Below, in pieces: positions 6,840-14,803 of a stretch of DNA of 52,899 bases. The notes beneath the pieces are model-generated. The model had not been told where the DNA came from and made no database searches. It saw only the letters and a program-made list of their open reading frames with translations. A program made the translations under genes and the position numbers. How positions within the stretch are numbered: position 1 is the first letter of the stretch; each line of letters begins with the position of its first letter. This stretch comes from Acidobacteriota bacterium. Its GTDB lineage: Bacteria; Acidobacteriota; Thermoanaerobaculia; Gp7-AA8. The stretch spans positions 1-52,899 of the forward strand of contig JAJXWV010000011.1 in assembly GCA_021781455.1 (NCBI GenBank). The letters run 5' to 3'.

Positions 6840-8693
6840 ATGAAATCTCTGATCACCGTTCTTCTTCTTTCAGCTGCCGCTGCGTTCGCGGACAACAGCA
6901 CCCAGCCCGTGGCCGTGAAACCACCCAGCGTTGCCGCAGAGATCGTCGTCACCGCCTCGGCCCTTCCGGAAACCGTCGAATCGACGCCGGCGGCCGTCAC
7001 CATCATCACCAAGTCGCAGATCCAGGAGAAGGGGGCGCGCGACGTCGCCGACGTGCTTCGCGAAGTGCCGGGCATCGTCATGAGTCGCACCGGCTCGGAA
7101 GGGCGCGCCACCTCGCTGTTCACGCGCGGCGCGAACTCGACGCACACGCTCGTCCTGTGGAACGGCATCGAGATCAACAATCCCTATTTTGCGGGATACG
7201 ACTGGGGTCGTTTCTCCACCGCCGGCGTCGAGCAGGTGGAGGTCGTGCGCGGCCCGTACTCCGCACTGTACGGCTCGGATGCTGTGGCCGGCGTCGTCAA
7301 CGTGCTCACCGCTCCGACGCGCAGCGGCCTCGGCGGCGGAGTCGAGGTGGGGGGCAATGGCCTGCGCAACGGGAACTTCGACGCCTCGTACGTGAACGGG
7401 AACCAGTTGCTGAACGCGTCCGTCGAGCGCCGCGTGGACAGCGGATTCGCGCCTAACGACGATTTCGCCCAGAACAGCGCGAACGTGCTCTGGAAGTGGA
7501 CCGCTGCCGACAGTTTCTCGATCGGCGTCGCCGGCCGTGCCACCCGTTACGACCTCGGCATTCCTTTCGATCTGAACGCCGACGCCACGGCCCTCGTCCG
7601 GACGCCGCAGCGCCGGCAGCACGGGAGCGAGCGCCAGCTGGCGGTGCCGGTCTCTCAATCGTTCGGCTCGTTCGGCTATGAGCTGACGCTGTCGGAGAGC
7701 CGGCGCAGCGACGACTTTCACGATCCTCACGACCCGTTCGGGCTCATCGACCAGAACACCGACTCGACTGCGCGGCGGGCGCGCCTGACGGTGAGGGACG
7801 CCACGGTCTTCGGCACCATCGTGGCGGGCGGCGAATATGCGCGCGCCAACGTCACGGACGTGTCCACATTCGGCGTGAATCTGGCGAACGACCGGCGCAG
7901 CGAGAGATCAGTCTTCGCGGAGGATCGCTTTTCTCACGCGCTTGCAGGCAGCTCGCGCCTCGAGGTCAGTGCCGGCGCGCGCTACGACCGCTTCGACACG
8001 TTCGGCAGCCAGACCTCGCCGCGTCTCGCAGCCGCGTGGATCTTTGGTGCGAACAAGCTACGCGCCGCCTACGGTGAGGCTTTTCGCGCGCCGTCGGTCG
8101 GCGAGCTTTACTACCCGTTCTCCGGCAATCGCAATCTGCGCGCGGAACGGAGCCGCAGCGCCGAGATCGGCTGGGATACGACCATCGGCACGAGCGGGAC
8201 CGTCTCCGCCACTCTCTTCCACGGCACCTATCGCGACCTGATCGTCTTCGACAACGCTGCGTACGCATTTGCGAACGTGGGTCGGGCAAGATCACAGGGC
8301 CTGGAGGTCGGCGCGAGCGCCGGAATCTTCGCGAACCTGACAGCTGCCCTCTCGTACACCTATCTCGACACGAAGGAAGCGGCGACCGAACAGCCGCTGC
8401 TGCGCAGGCCCCGCAACTCCGGCTCGGTGACTCTGACCTGGCGACACGGTGAGGTCGACAGCTCGCTGGTGTTTCTCCACGCCGGCCGCCGTGACGACAT
8501 CCTTCCCGTGGCGCCGTTCGCACGCGTCAGCGACCGCGCTTACTCCACTCTCGATGCCGACGTGCAGATGCGCCTCGATCGATTCACGCCGTACGTGAAG
8601 CTCGAGAACGCGACCGACACGAGGTACGAAGAAGTACGCGGCTACCCCTCGCCCCGGCGTCGGGCCATCGTGGGCATTCGATTCGGGATGTAG
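6840..8693 (+). CDS. btuB: TonB-dependent outer-membrane receptor, BtuB-like vitamin B12 transporter
   Basis: 617 residues, close to the ~614 of E. coli BtuB. It has a signal peptide (1-18), a TonB-box-like EIVVTAS at ~36-42, a plug domain through ~165 (ITKSQIQEKGARDVADVLREVPGI..., VEVVRGPYSALYGSDAVAGVVNV), and a beta-barrel to the C-terminus (RRRAIVGIRFGM). The receptor binds its ligand outside and imports it with energy from TonB-ExbBD. Cobalamin as ligand is supported by the B12 riboswitch upstream and the receptor size. No btuCDF or tonB lies in the window. Confidence 0.9.
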   Translation: MKSLITVLLLSAAAAFADNSTQPVAVKPPSVAAEIVVTASALPETVESTPAAVTIITKSQIQEKGARDVADVLREVPGIVMSRTGSEGRATSLFTRGANSTHTLVLWNGIEINNPYFAGYDWGRFSTAGVEQVEVVRGPYSALYGSDAVAGVVNVLTAPTRSGLGGGVEVGGNGLRNGNFDASYVNGNQLLNASVERRVDSGFAPNDDFAQNSANVLWKWTAADSFSIGVAGRATRYDLGIPFDLNADATALVRTPQRRQHGSERQLAVPVSQSFGSFGYELTLSESRRSDDFHDPHDPFGLIDQNTDSTARRARLTVRDATVFGTIVAGGEYARANVTDVSTFGVNLANDRRSERSVFAEDRFSHALAGSSRLEVSAGARYDRFDTFGSQTSPRLAAAWIFGANKLRAAYGEAFRAPSVGELYYPFSGNRNLRAERSRSAEIGWDTTIGTSGTVSATLFHGTYRDLIVFDNAAYAFANVGRARSQGLEVGASAGIFANLTAALSYTYLDTKEAATEQPLLRRPRNSGSVTLTWRHGEVDSSLVFLHAGRRDDILPVAPFARVSDRAYSTLDADVQMRLDRFTPYVKLENATDTRYEEVRGYPSPRRRAIVGIRFGM

Positions 8694-8701
8694 CGCCCCC
8701 C

Positions 8702-8896
8702 CGTCACTCTGAGCCGGCGGAGCTACCTCCGTCACTCTGAGCCGGCGGAGCGGCGTAGCGCGGCGAAGAGTCTCCAGATTGCACGATCGTGGTGAGTCTG
8801 CGGTCACGCGATCCGCTCCAGCCTAACAATCGTCCCGGTAAGAGACTCTTCGCCGCGCTACGCCGCCGGGGGCGGCTCCGCCGGCTCAGAGTGACG
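8702..8896. repeat. Large palindromic repeat, family P1 (copy 1)
   Basis: The left arm 8729-8773 starts GTCACTCTGAGCCGGCGGAG and continues to GGCGAAGAGTCT. It is the inverse of 8843-8896, apart from a ~10-nt insertion in the right arm. The first ~20 nt are also duplicated at 8702-8721. Similar palindromes beginning GTCATCC occur at 28690, 43091 and 52552 in this window. It lies between the converging btuB and trmFO genes and could stop transcripts from both sides. Confidence 0.8.
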
Positions 8897-8912
8897 GGCT
8901 ACGGTTCTCCCT

Positions 8913-8973
8913 GGTGTAAGGCGGGTTTTCCGGCCCGCCGGGGAGGGCAGGCTAGAAAGCCTGCCCCACACCG
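8913..8973. repeat. Palindromic repeat, family P2 (copy 1), overlapping the trmFO stop
   Basis: Two small stems lie together: GGCGGGTTTTCCGGCCCGCC (8920-8939) and GGGCAGGCTAGAAAGCCTGCCC (8945-8966), bracketed by GGTGT and ACACC. The second stem contains the trmFO stop codon and its last codons. Similar double stems occur at 19794 and 26878. Confidence 0.7.
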
Positions 8974-10268
8974 GGGAGCTGCTCGATCGTGCGAATCGCG
9001 GCGGCCGCCTGGCGCTCCCGCTTCTCGATCTTCTTCACCCGGCCGACCACGTCCTCGATCAGTCCCCAGGTGACGTTCGACGGCTGGTAGCGCTCCGGAG
9101 CCGAGGCGGCCACGTGGCGGCCTAACGCGCCGAGGGCGGTGTGAACCGGCAAGGGCGAGGCCGAGCCGCTGCGGGCGATCTCGTCGATGTATCGCGCCAC
9201 GAGAAGCCCGACCGCCGACGATTCGACGTAGCCTTCCACCCCCGTGATCTGACCGGCGAAGAAGATCCGATCGTCCTTCTTCGCCTGGAACGTCGCGCGA
9301 AGGTGCTTAGGCCCGTTGATGAACGTGTTGCGGTGCATCGAGCCGAAACGTGCGAACGTGCAGTTCTCCAGGCCGGGGATCATCTGCAGCACGCGCTTCT
9401 GCTCCGGCACCTTCATCTTCGTCTGGAAGCCGACGAGGTTGAAGTATTCGTCGGAGAGGTCCTCTTTGCGCAGCTGCACGACGGCGTACGGACGCTCGCC
9501 CGTCGTCGGATGCTCGAGGCCCACCGGCTTCATCGGGCCGAAGCGCAGGGTGTCGATACCGCGCGACGCGATCTCCTCGATGGGAAGGCACCCTTCGAAG
9601 TGGGCGGCCCGCTCGAAATCGTGCAGCGGATAGAGCTCAGCCCCGAGCAGCGCGGCCACGAAGGCCTCGTACTGCGGCTGCGACATCGCGGCGTTCAGGT
9701 AATCCGCTCCGTCGCCTTTCCCATAGCGCGACTTCCAGTACAGCTTCGACAGATCGAGTGATTCCGCTGCCAGGATCGGCGCGATGGCGTCGTAGAAATA
9801 GAGCCCGTCGTGCCCGAGAAAGTCGTCGATGGCGTGGAACAGCGGATCGCTCGTGAGCGGACCTGTGGCCACCACGAGGAAATCAAAATCCCCCCGCTCG
9901 AGCGTGCTCACTTCCTCGCGATGCAGGCGAATGTCAGCCGTGGAGGTGATGCTGTTCGTCAACTCGGCGGAGAATCGCTCGCGATCGACGGCGAAGGCGT
10001 CCCCGGCCGGAACACGGGCCGACTCCGCGCAGCGCATGATCAGCGAATCGAGGACCTGCATCTCGCGCTTGAGCAGACCGACGGCATTCGTGATCGCGGC
10101 GGAGCGGAAGGAATTCGAGCAGACCAGCTCGCCGAGGTTGGAGCTCTGGTGGGCGGGCGTCGATTTGACCGGCCGCATCTCGTACAGGTGGACCGAGTGT
10201 CCGTGCCGCGCCAGGGAAAAGGCGCACTCACTGCCGGCCAGGCCGGCGCCGATGATCTTGATGTTCAT
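8952..10268 (-). CDS. trmFO: Folate- and FAD-dependent tRNA (uracil-54) methyltransferase TrmFO
   Basis: 438 residues. It makes 5-methyluridine (T54) in the tRNA T-loop using methylenetetrahydrofolate and reduced FAD. The dinucleotide-binding motif GAGLAG starts at residue 7. Family blocks LYEMRPVKSTPAHQ, ELVCSNSFRS, CLPIEEIASRG, KPVGLEHP, and GQITGVEGYVES near the FAD-binding end are present. I chose ATG 10268, which places the FAD motif at the N-terminus as in the family. It is downstream of DUF3467 on the same strand, with 49 nt between them filled by a heptamer element. The last residues (GVGQAF) and stop lie in a palindromic repeat, so the natural C-terminus may have been replaced. Confidence 0.95.
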   Translation of the reverse strand: MNIKIIGAGLAGSECAFSLARHGHSVHLYEMRPVKSTPAHQSSNLGELVCSNSFRSAAITNAVGLLKREMQVLDSLIMRCAESARVPAGDAFAVDRERFSAELTNSITSTADIRLHREEVSTLERGDFDFLVVATGPLTSDPLFHAIDDFLGHDGLYFYDAIAPILAAESLDLSKLYWKSRYGKGDGADYLNAAMSQPQYEAFVAALLGAELYPLHDFERAAHFEGCLPIEEIASRGIDTLRFGPMKPVGLEHPTTGERPYAVVQLRKEDLSDEYFNLVGFQTKMKVPEQKRVLQMIPGLENCTFARFGSMHRNTFINGPKHLRATFQAKKDDRIFFAGQITGVEGYVESSAVGLLVARYIDEIARSGSASPLPVHTALGALGRHVAASAPERYQPSNVTWGLIEDVVGRVKKIEKRERQAAAAIRTIEQLPGVGQAF

Positions 10269-10269
10269 G

Positions 10270-10318
10270 GATCGCAGATGGCGGAGCGCAGGTGAGACGC
10301 GCAGGCGTCCCTGCGATC
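10270..10318. repeat. CAG-heptamer element between trmFO and DUF3467
   Basis: GATCGCAG at 10270-10277 pairs with CTGCGATC at 10311-10318, with degenerate heptamers (GCAGATG, GCGGAGC, GCAGGTG) in between. On the minus strand the DUF3467 stop reads TAG immediately followed by ATCGCAG, the same junction seen at the MglA-like and xerC genes. Confidence 0.65.
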
Positions 10319-10617
10319 TAATTCGAAGGCTCGTCCACGGTGTACTGCGGCGCCGACTCCATCCGGATCTCACCGAACTTCTGCTCGAACAGCGAGATGT
10401 TCTGGGCGAGTGCCTGCAGGAACTGCTTGGCGTGGAGCGGCGTCATGATGACGCGGCTGTAGACCTTCACGTCGGTGCGCCCCGGCATGATCCGTCCGAG
10501 GTCGATCACGAACTCACTCGGCGAATGAATGATGTTCGCGAAGTTGACGTACTCACCCTGCGCGGTCTTTTCGTCGAGGGTGATCTGGAGCGTCTGCGGC
10601 GGTGCTGGCTGATCCAT
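10318..10617 (-). CDS. DUF3467 family protein
   Basis: 99 residues, the full length of the DUF3467 family. The family pattern is clear: GEYVNFANIIHSPSEFVIDLGRIMPGR...KVYSRVIMTPLHAKQFLQALAQNI...FG. The function is unknown; the family is small, soluble and widespread. It is upstream of trmFO in the same direction and probably cotranscribed. The region 5-119 nt upstream of its ATG is another heptamer hairpin, so its leader RNA would start in or beyond that element. Confidence 0.85.
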   Translation of the reverse strand: MDQPAPPQTLQITLDEKTAQGEYVNFANIIHSPSEFVIDLGRIMPGRTDVKVYSRVIMTPLHAKQFLQALAQNISLFEQKFGEIRMESAPQYTVDEPSN

Positions 10618-10621
10618 TGCG

Positions 10622-10736
10622 AAGCTCTCAGCTCTCAGGTCTCAGCTCTCAGGCTGAGGATCGTTAGAGGTTTTCGAAGCTCTCGTGCGATGAATGCCGC
10701 TCTTCCTGAGACCTGCGAGCTGACAGCTGAGAGCTT
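10622..10736. repeat. CAG-heptamer hairpin element, locus 6
   Basis: Arms of 32 nt at 10622-10653 and 10705-10736 match at 28 of 32 paired positions. Units are CAGCTCT and CAGGTCT. The right edge is 2 nt from the direct repeat that marks the island boundary; the left edge is 4 nt from the DUF3467 start codon. Confidence 0.8.
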
Positions 10737-10738
10737 TA

Positions 10739-10764
10739 TGGTCGGGCAGGCGGGATTTGAACCC
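10739..10764 (-). repeat. att-like repeat: duplicated 3' end of tRNA-Pro
   Basis: These 26 bases are identical to 14475-14500, the 3' end (T arm, acceptor 3' strand, discriminator and CCA) of the intact tRNA-Pro(GGG). Beyond them the sequences diverge at once. This is the expected distal attachment site left when an element integrates at a tRNA 3' end. Confidence 0.85.
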
Positions 10765-11252
10765 CTACGTGCCCTTTTCTTTTCAGTAACTTATACGAGA
10801 AGCTAATGCGCAAAACCGCTGAATTCACTCGAAATTCCCGGTCGGAGTACGCATTGAGTACACCGGTTCGAACATGTGTTCCAAAGATGCAGCGGTGGAA
10901 CTTTCGCAAAGCATTTTGGCGCGTGTTCGCGGCACGATTGTAAGTCACGCGGTGTAGCGCCGCCGCGAAAATGATCAGATCACGCTGCGAAGGTGTGTGG
11001 CCAATCCGCGCGTCACCGCATTTTGCGGATGAGGACGCGAGGGCTGAGCGACCTACTTTGTCGACGCGCGGAGCGCGCATCGTCCTCGGTCGCAATCACT
11101 ACGGACATCCATCACATCGTCGCGTGACGCGAACCGCGCAACCTTTCGAAATCTTTTCTTTCAGGCAGGTAGGGATTTGGCCACTAGAATCACCCCTCCA
11201 TTCGGGTCCAGGTCGAACAAGCGACCGCAGAGTCGCCAGGGAGAGAAGATTC
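10765..11252. other. Left end of the island, no recognisable gene
   Basis: About 490 bases of lower GC content. A minus-strand open frame (10736-11095) covers part of it, but its end is the translated tRNA fragment and the rest matches nothing I know; it may be a chance frame. The inner direct repeat at 10846-10863 lies here. Confidence 0.4.
10846..10863. repeat. Island inner direct repeat, left copy
   Basis: AGTACGCATTGAGTACAC matches 14408-14425 at 17 of 18 positions in the same orientation. It contains GTAC at both ends of a 7-nt spacer, resembling a binding site for a recombinase or regulator. The role is inferred. Confidence 0.6.
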
Positions 11253-13132
11253 ATGTCATCAGCGCGCCATCTAGGGGCCGTTGCACTAGCAGTCGTGTTC
11301 ATGCTCCTGAGTGGTGCACGCCTAGCGTACGGTCAAATTCAAACGAAGGAAACCTTTGATGAACTCACCGGCCTGCCAGATTTTGGCGACTATCATGCGC
11401 AGAACGGCGTAGTGATTTCACCGGAAGGCGGGGTACTCTACTACGACAACTGTCGAGTGCTCACAAACAGTCCCGCGGTCGTTGGTGACAACACCACGGT
11501 ACTGGGCACCTCCTCGCTCGGGTGGTGGATCTGCGGCTGTTTATCCGGCGGCATTCGCATCTTCACCCCGCCGAGTCAGCCCATATCGGCCGTCTCATTT
11601 ACAGTAAGTTACTCAATGGCGAGAACGCGAATCAGTCGTTCGAAGTGGATGCCTGGGACAATAACTACTTTCCCCTTCCACCGGTCTTCGTGCCAGTAGG
11701 AGCCATGAGCGAGGCGACCGTATCGCTGCCCTACACGAATATCGGCCAATTTGTCGTCAACGCTCTCACGTCGTCCTGGAATCCAGACTACATGTACTTC
11801 ATCGATGATGTTCAGTACACGTTCACACCCGCGGGCGGCGGCGGGCAGGTAGTTTACTACTTGAATCTCAACGACTTCACCACGGGCTCCTCCGCTGTAA
11901 CACGGGCCTACAAGGAAGTCGCTGCTGGTGACAACGTCACTGCACATGCTGCTCTCGGGACCGTCTTCTCGCTGAGCGCGACGAAGAAGTCCGATGCCAG
12001 CGACGCGCTGCTCACCCTTTCCACGCCGACGGCCAGCATCTCTCCTGCGCTGAGATGGCCAGGCGTGCATCTCTGGGCGGACAAGAATCTCCTGTTCTTA
12101 GGGACCGACGACCAGGGACGCAGCACGTTTCTTGCCGTGCATGAGGGAACCGCCAAGATGGACGTTACGATTGCGGGTGAGGCGAAGCTCGTGCATCTCA
12201 CGCTGAACGTCGTGCAAGCCACAGATCTCGGTAATGTCGAAAATGACTGGGACAGCACCATCAACGAGGCGGGCAACGAGCGAGGTATCCCTCCGCGGTT
12301 GCTCAAGGGGCAGCTAGCGCAAGAATCCTCCAACGGCAAGACGTTCTCGGTCTACAACTTCAGATATGAGCCCTGCACGAGCGATTATTCGAAGATCGAC
12401 GCCCTTCTATCAACGTTTCCCTATGATAAGTACGTCCTTGATGCGGCGCGAGACGATGGCACCTTCGATAACGACTTCCTTGCGGATAGCCTATACACGC
12501 TCTCGATCCCGACAGCGTATTCCACGGCCGGCATTCCGATTCAGCGAGCCAACATCGGCGCCGCCGATCGCGGCGTTCCTGCCAAAGATATCGTTAAGGC
12601 GATGAATGAGTGGCCGGTGGGGAGCGGGCACGGCATGCGTTGGATCTGGCAGCATCCGCGGCGGAGTTGTAATCCGTACTGGACGTGGTTTCACTATAAC
12701 TATCCGGCAAACGTGCCGAGCTCGTATTCGACGATCAGCACTTGGTTGGATCAGACCTTCAATTTCGTGGCGCAGCCGACGATGGCGTCGAGCTTTGGGG
12801 CATTTCAAGTTCTCTATACGACCGCCCTGGAAGACCAGTGGCAAGTTACGTTGGCGGACGGAACAATCGATTGGAATCCTAAGTACCTGTTCGACACGTC
12901 CGCGAATCACCAGCTGTCTGGCGGTGGATCGGTTATGGCGGGCAGTGAGCACGATGCCAAGGACTTCCTCAAGAGGGCGGGCACACCGGCGTCGTTCAGC
13001 TCTCGCGATGCTTTCGATTCCGCAATGAGCGACATGTTTCAGGACTACAATTCCGGTTGGCAAGGCTATGGCGCCGGGGTTATGGACTTCGCAAAGTTGT
13101 ATGTAACAGATGTTCCGCTTTCGTTTGAGTGA
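11253..13132 (+). pseudogene. Secreted protein with a lysozyme/transglycosylase-like domain, frameshifted
   Basis: The reading frame opens at ATG 11253 (GGGAGAGAAG upstream) with a signal peptide ending near ARLAYGQ. It continues to about 11613 (...ISAVSFTVSY), then the sense jumps to another frame (LNGENANQSFEVDAWDNNYFPL...) that stays open to 13132. A single missing base near 11610-11615 would explain this: a real mutation or a sequencing error. The N-terminal ~200 residues look like a beta-sandwich. After residue ~340, IPPRLLKGQLAQESSN with a candidate catalytic Glu and later SSFGAFQVLYTTA recall the lysozyme-like (SLT) fold. That assignment is tentative. The next gene follows after 12 nt. 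Confidence 0.6.
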
Positions 13133-13144
13133 TGAGGCCCGTTA

Positions 13145-14128
13145 ATGAGAACGTATGTGCTCGGTATCCTGGTTGCCCTGCTGGTGACAAATGGGGCGTT
13201 CGCGGGTTCGGTCAGTTCTGTCGATTCAATCGTAGCGTCGCTCTATCCAAAACGGTTATCGGATGGGATCGCGAGGACGAAAGCGGCAGGGTATTCCGAT
13301 CCGCGGACTCAGGCGTGGGCCGCGTTGACGCAAAGCGGCGATGTGGTTGCCGCTGCCTACGCGAGCCACGGAGACGGAGAAGTCGAGTTGATCCGGATCA
13401 GCGGTAATTCGGGTACGGTGATTTCGGATTTCTACACCGTTGGAATGGGCGAAGACACGCCATCGATCCAGACCGTTGATCTCAATGGTGATGGGAAGCT
13501 CGATTTTATCGTTACCTTTGTGGACAATCAGGGCAGAGATAACCAATCGTGGGTGTTTCTGTTCGATGGGTCGACGATGAAGTCTGTTACGCCAACCTTC
13601 GGGGACGGCGGCTTCAGCATTCTGACATCTCCGTGGTTCTTCGACGTCGACGGTGATGGCGTCGTGGAGCTCATGGATCAATGCGATCCGGACTGGGTCG
13701 CGTCCAGACATCTTGTAGATGATGAAGATGTGTGGGGTTGCCTATACAGGCTTGCCGGAGGCGTATATAACCCGACCAATCTGATCCTCTGGATGAACTA
13801 CGGAAACCGAGGCGCGGCCGCTAAACCACCAAGCGATGCGTCGACGTTCTATGCACAAGTCCCATCAGCCACGCTGCTTCTAGTCAACGGGCCAAAGGGA
13901 GCTCCGAGAGCGTCGGCGGCGGATGTGATGCTCAACGGCGAGCAGGTCATTGCACCGAATGACCTCAATCAGAACGTGCAGCACGTGTCGGTTCCGGTAA
14001 CCCTGCTGACGAATGGTCAGCCGAACACGATCACCAGGACAGTGTATGGCAAGCCGAACGCCGGGATCGGACTCATCATCTACGTGGCCGAACCGTCGGT
14101 CAATTCGAATGCTCCGGTGGTGAAGTAA
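13145..14128 (+). CDS. Secreted protein with FG-GAP/VCBS-like calcium motifs
   Basis: 327 residues with a signal peptide (1-21, ending NGAFAG). Two Asp-rich motifs of the FG-GAP/VCBS type are visible: DLNGDGKLDFIV near residues 116-127 and DVDGDGVVELMD near 172-183; these usually bind calcium between beta-propeller blades. The rest is not recognised. It lies 12 nt after the transglycosylase-like gene and is probably cotranscribed, inside the island. Base composition is lower in GC than the flanking chromosome. Function unknown; an extracellular or surface role is inferred. Confidence 0.7.
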   Translation: MRTYVLGILVALLVTNGAFAGSVSSVDSIVASLYPKRLSDGIARTKAAGYSDPRTQAWAALTQSGDVVAAAYASHGDGEVELIRISGNSGTVISDFYTVGMGEDTPSIQTVDLNGDGKLDFIVTFVDNQGRDNQSWVFLFDGSTMKSVTPTFGDGGFSILTSPWFFDVDGDGVVELMDQCDPDWVASRHLVDDEDVWGCLYRLAGGVYNPTNLILWMNYGNRGAAAKPPSDASTFYAQVPSATLLLVNGPKGAPRASAADVMLNGEQVIAPNDLNQNVQHVSVPVTLLTNGQPNTITRTVYGKPNAGIGLIIYVAEPSVNSNAPVVK

Positions 14129-14152
14129 ACACGGACTCTGGCGTACTTCGAG

Positions 14153-14190
14153 GACCCGTTCCGGCAGTCTGGCCGGTGCGGGTCGTTTCT
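14153..14190 (+). terminator. Probable rho-independent terminator of the island genes
   Basis: GACCCG (14153-14158) pairs with CGGGTC (14179-14184), and inside it CCGGC (14161-14165) with GCCGG (14172-14176). GTTTCTT follows. It lies 25 nt after the stop of the FG-GAP-like gene. Confidence 0.6.
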
Positions 14191-14407
14191 TATCCAGGGC
14201 ATGGGACGGCCTGGAATGGGGCCCCAAGGGCCTGGAACGAGGTCTCGTTCCTCGATGGAATATCGTCGCTGTTCGGCGGCAACCAATCGGAAATGCGGGC
14301 CTACAGGTCCAATGGTCGGTGAGCAAGTGGCAGCAGCGCCACGTCTTCCGATCGCAATCGGCGAGGAATTGCGCCGTCCAAGGCGGGATTGCCGCCCACC
14401 CGAGAAG

Positions 14408-14425
14408 AAGTACGTATTGAGTACA
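14408..14425. repeat. Island inner direct repeat, right copy
   Basis: AGTACGTATTGAGTACAC, one base different from 10846-10863 and in the same orientation, 49 nt inside the tRNA boundary. Between the terminator at 14190 and the tRNA I see no gene. Confidence 0.6.
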
Positions 14426-14474
14426 CGGGAAACGGCGCTCGGCGGCGAAACGGTTGAGTTGGGAGGGGTTGTGT

Positions 14475-14551
14475 TGGTCGGGCAGGCGGGATTTGAACCC
14501 GCGACCACCTGAACCCCATTCAGGTACGCTACCAGGCTGCGCTACTGCCCG
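14475..14551 (-). tRNA. tRNA-Pro (anticodon GGG)
   Basis: On the minus strand the 77-nt cloverleaf has acceptor CGGGCAG/CTGCCCG, discriminator A and an encoded CCA. The anticodon stem CCTGA/TCAGG holds loop ATGGGGT, giving GGG. The T arm reads GGGTTCAAATCCC. It decodes CCC/CCU. Its 3' 26 bases are duplicated at 10739-10764, marking it as an integration target that was left intact. Confidence 0.95.
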
Positions 14552-14638
14552 ACGGGTTGCGATGCTAACACGCTCTTAACGAAGTCCGGAGGGGAGAATT
14601 TCTCGACGGGTTCATTGCTTCCACCACGCGTGCGTGAA

Positions 14639-14760
14639 CGGAGTGCGGACGTCCTCGTCCGCATCCGCCGGACGTCTCGTCCGGCGGTGTTGCATCCGAG
14701 CACTGCCAGACGATCGGACGAGGACATCCGATCGCGGCGGACGAAGACGTCCGCACTCCG
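14639..14760. repeat. Palindromic repeat, family P3
   Basis: The outer arms 14639-14662 and 14737-14760 match at 23 of 24 positions. Between them lie smaller stems (GCCGGACGTC/GTCCGGC near 14667-14686 and CGATCGGACG/CATCCGATCG near 14711-14734). It fills the gap between tRNA-Pro and the GHMP-kinase gene. Confidence 0.75.
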
Positions 14761-14803
14761 CACGACGCTGCGCCGTCTCAGGATGACTCGCGTCGCGGAG
14801 CGG

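Larger units (their letters stand above)
10739..14500. mobile_element. Small integrative-element remnant at tRNA-Pro
   Basis: The segment lies between the intact tRNA-Pro and a 26-bp copy of its 3' end in the same orientation, the geometry of tyrosine-recombinase integration. Its DNA is visibly less GC-rich than either flank and it carries only two recognisable genes, both for secreted proteins. I found no integrase, replication or transfer gene, so it is either a decayed island or a satellite needing an outside integrase. A second 18-bp direct repeat (17 of 18 matching) lies just inside each end. Confidence 0.7.

Noticed and set aside
8913-8973. Ordinary intrinsic terminator for trmFO
   Set aside because: The stem contains the stop codon itself and lacks a following T tract; the same sequence recurs as a dispersed repeat.
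10736-11095. Island gene ending in the tRNA fragment
   Set aside because: Its C-terminal residues are the translated tRNA-Pro 3' end and the rest has no recognisable motif; integrase catalytic residues are absent.
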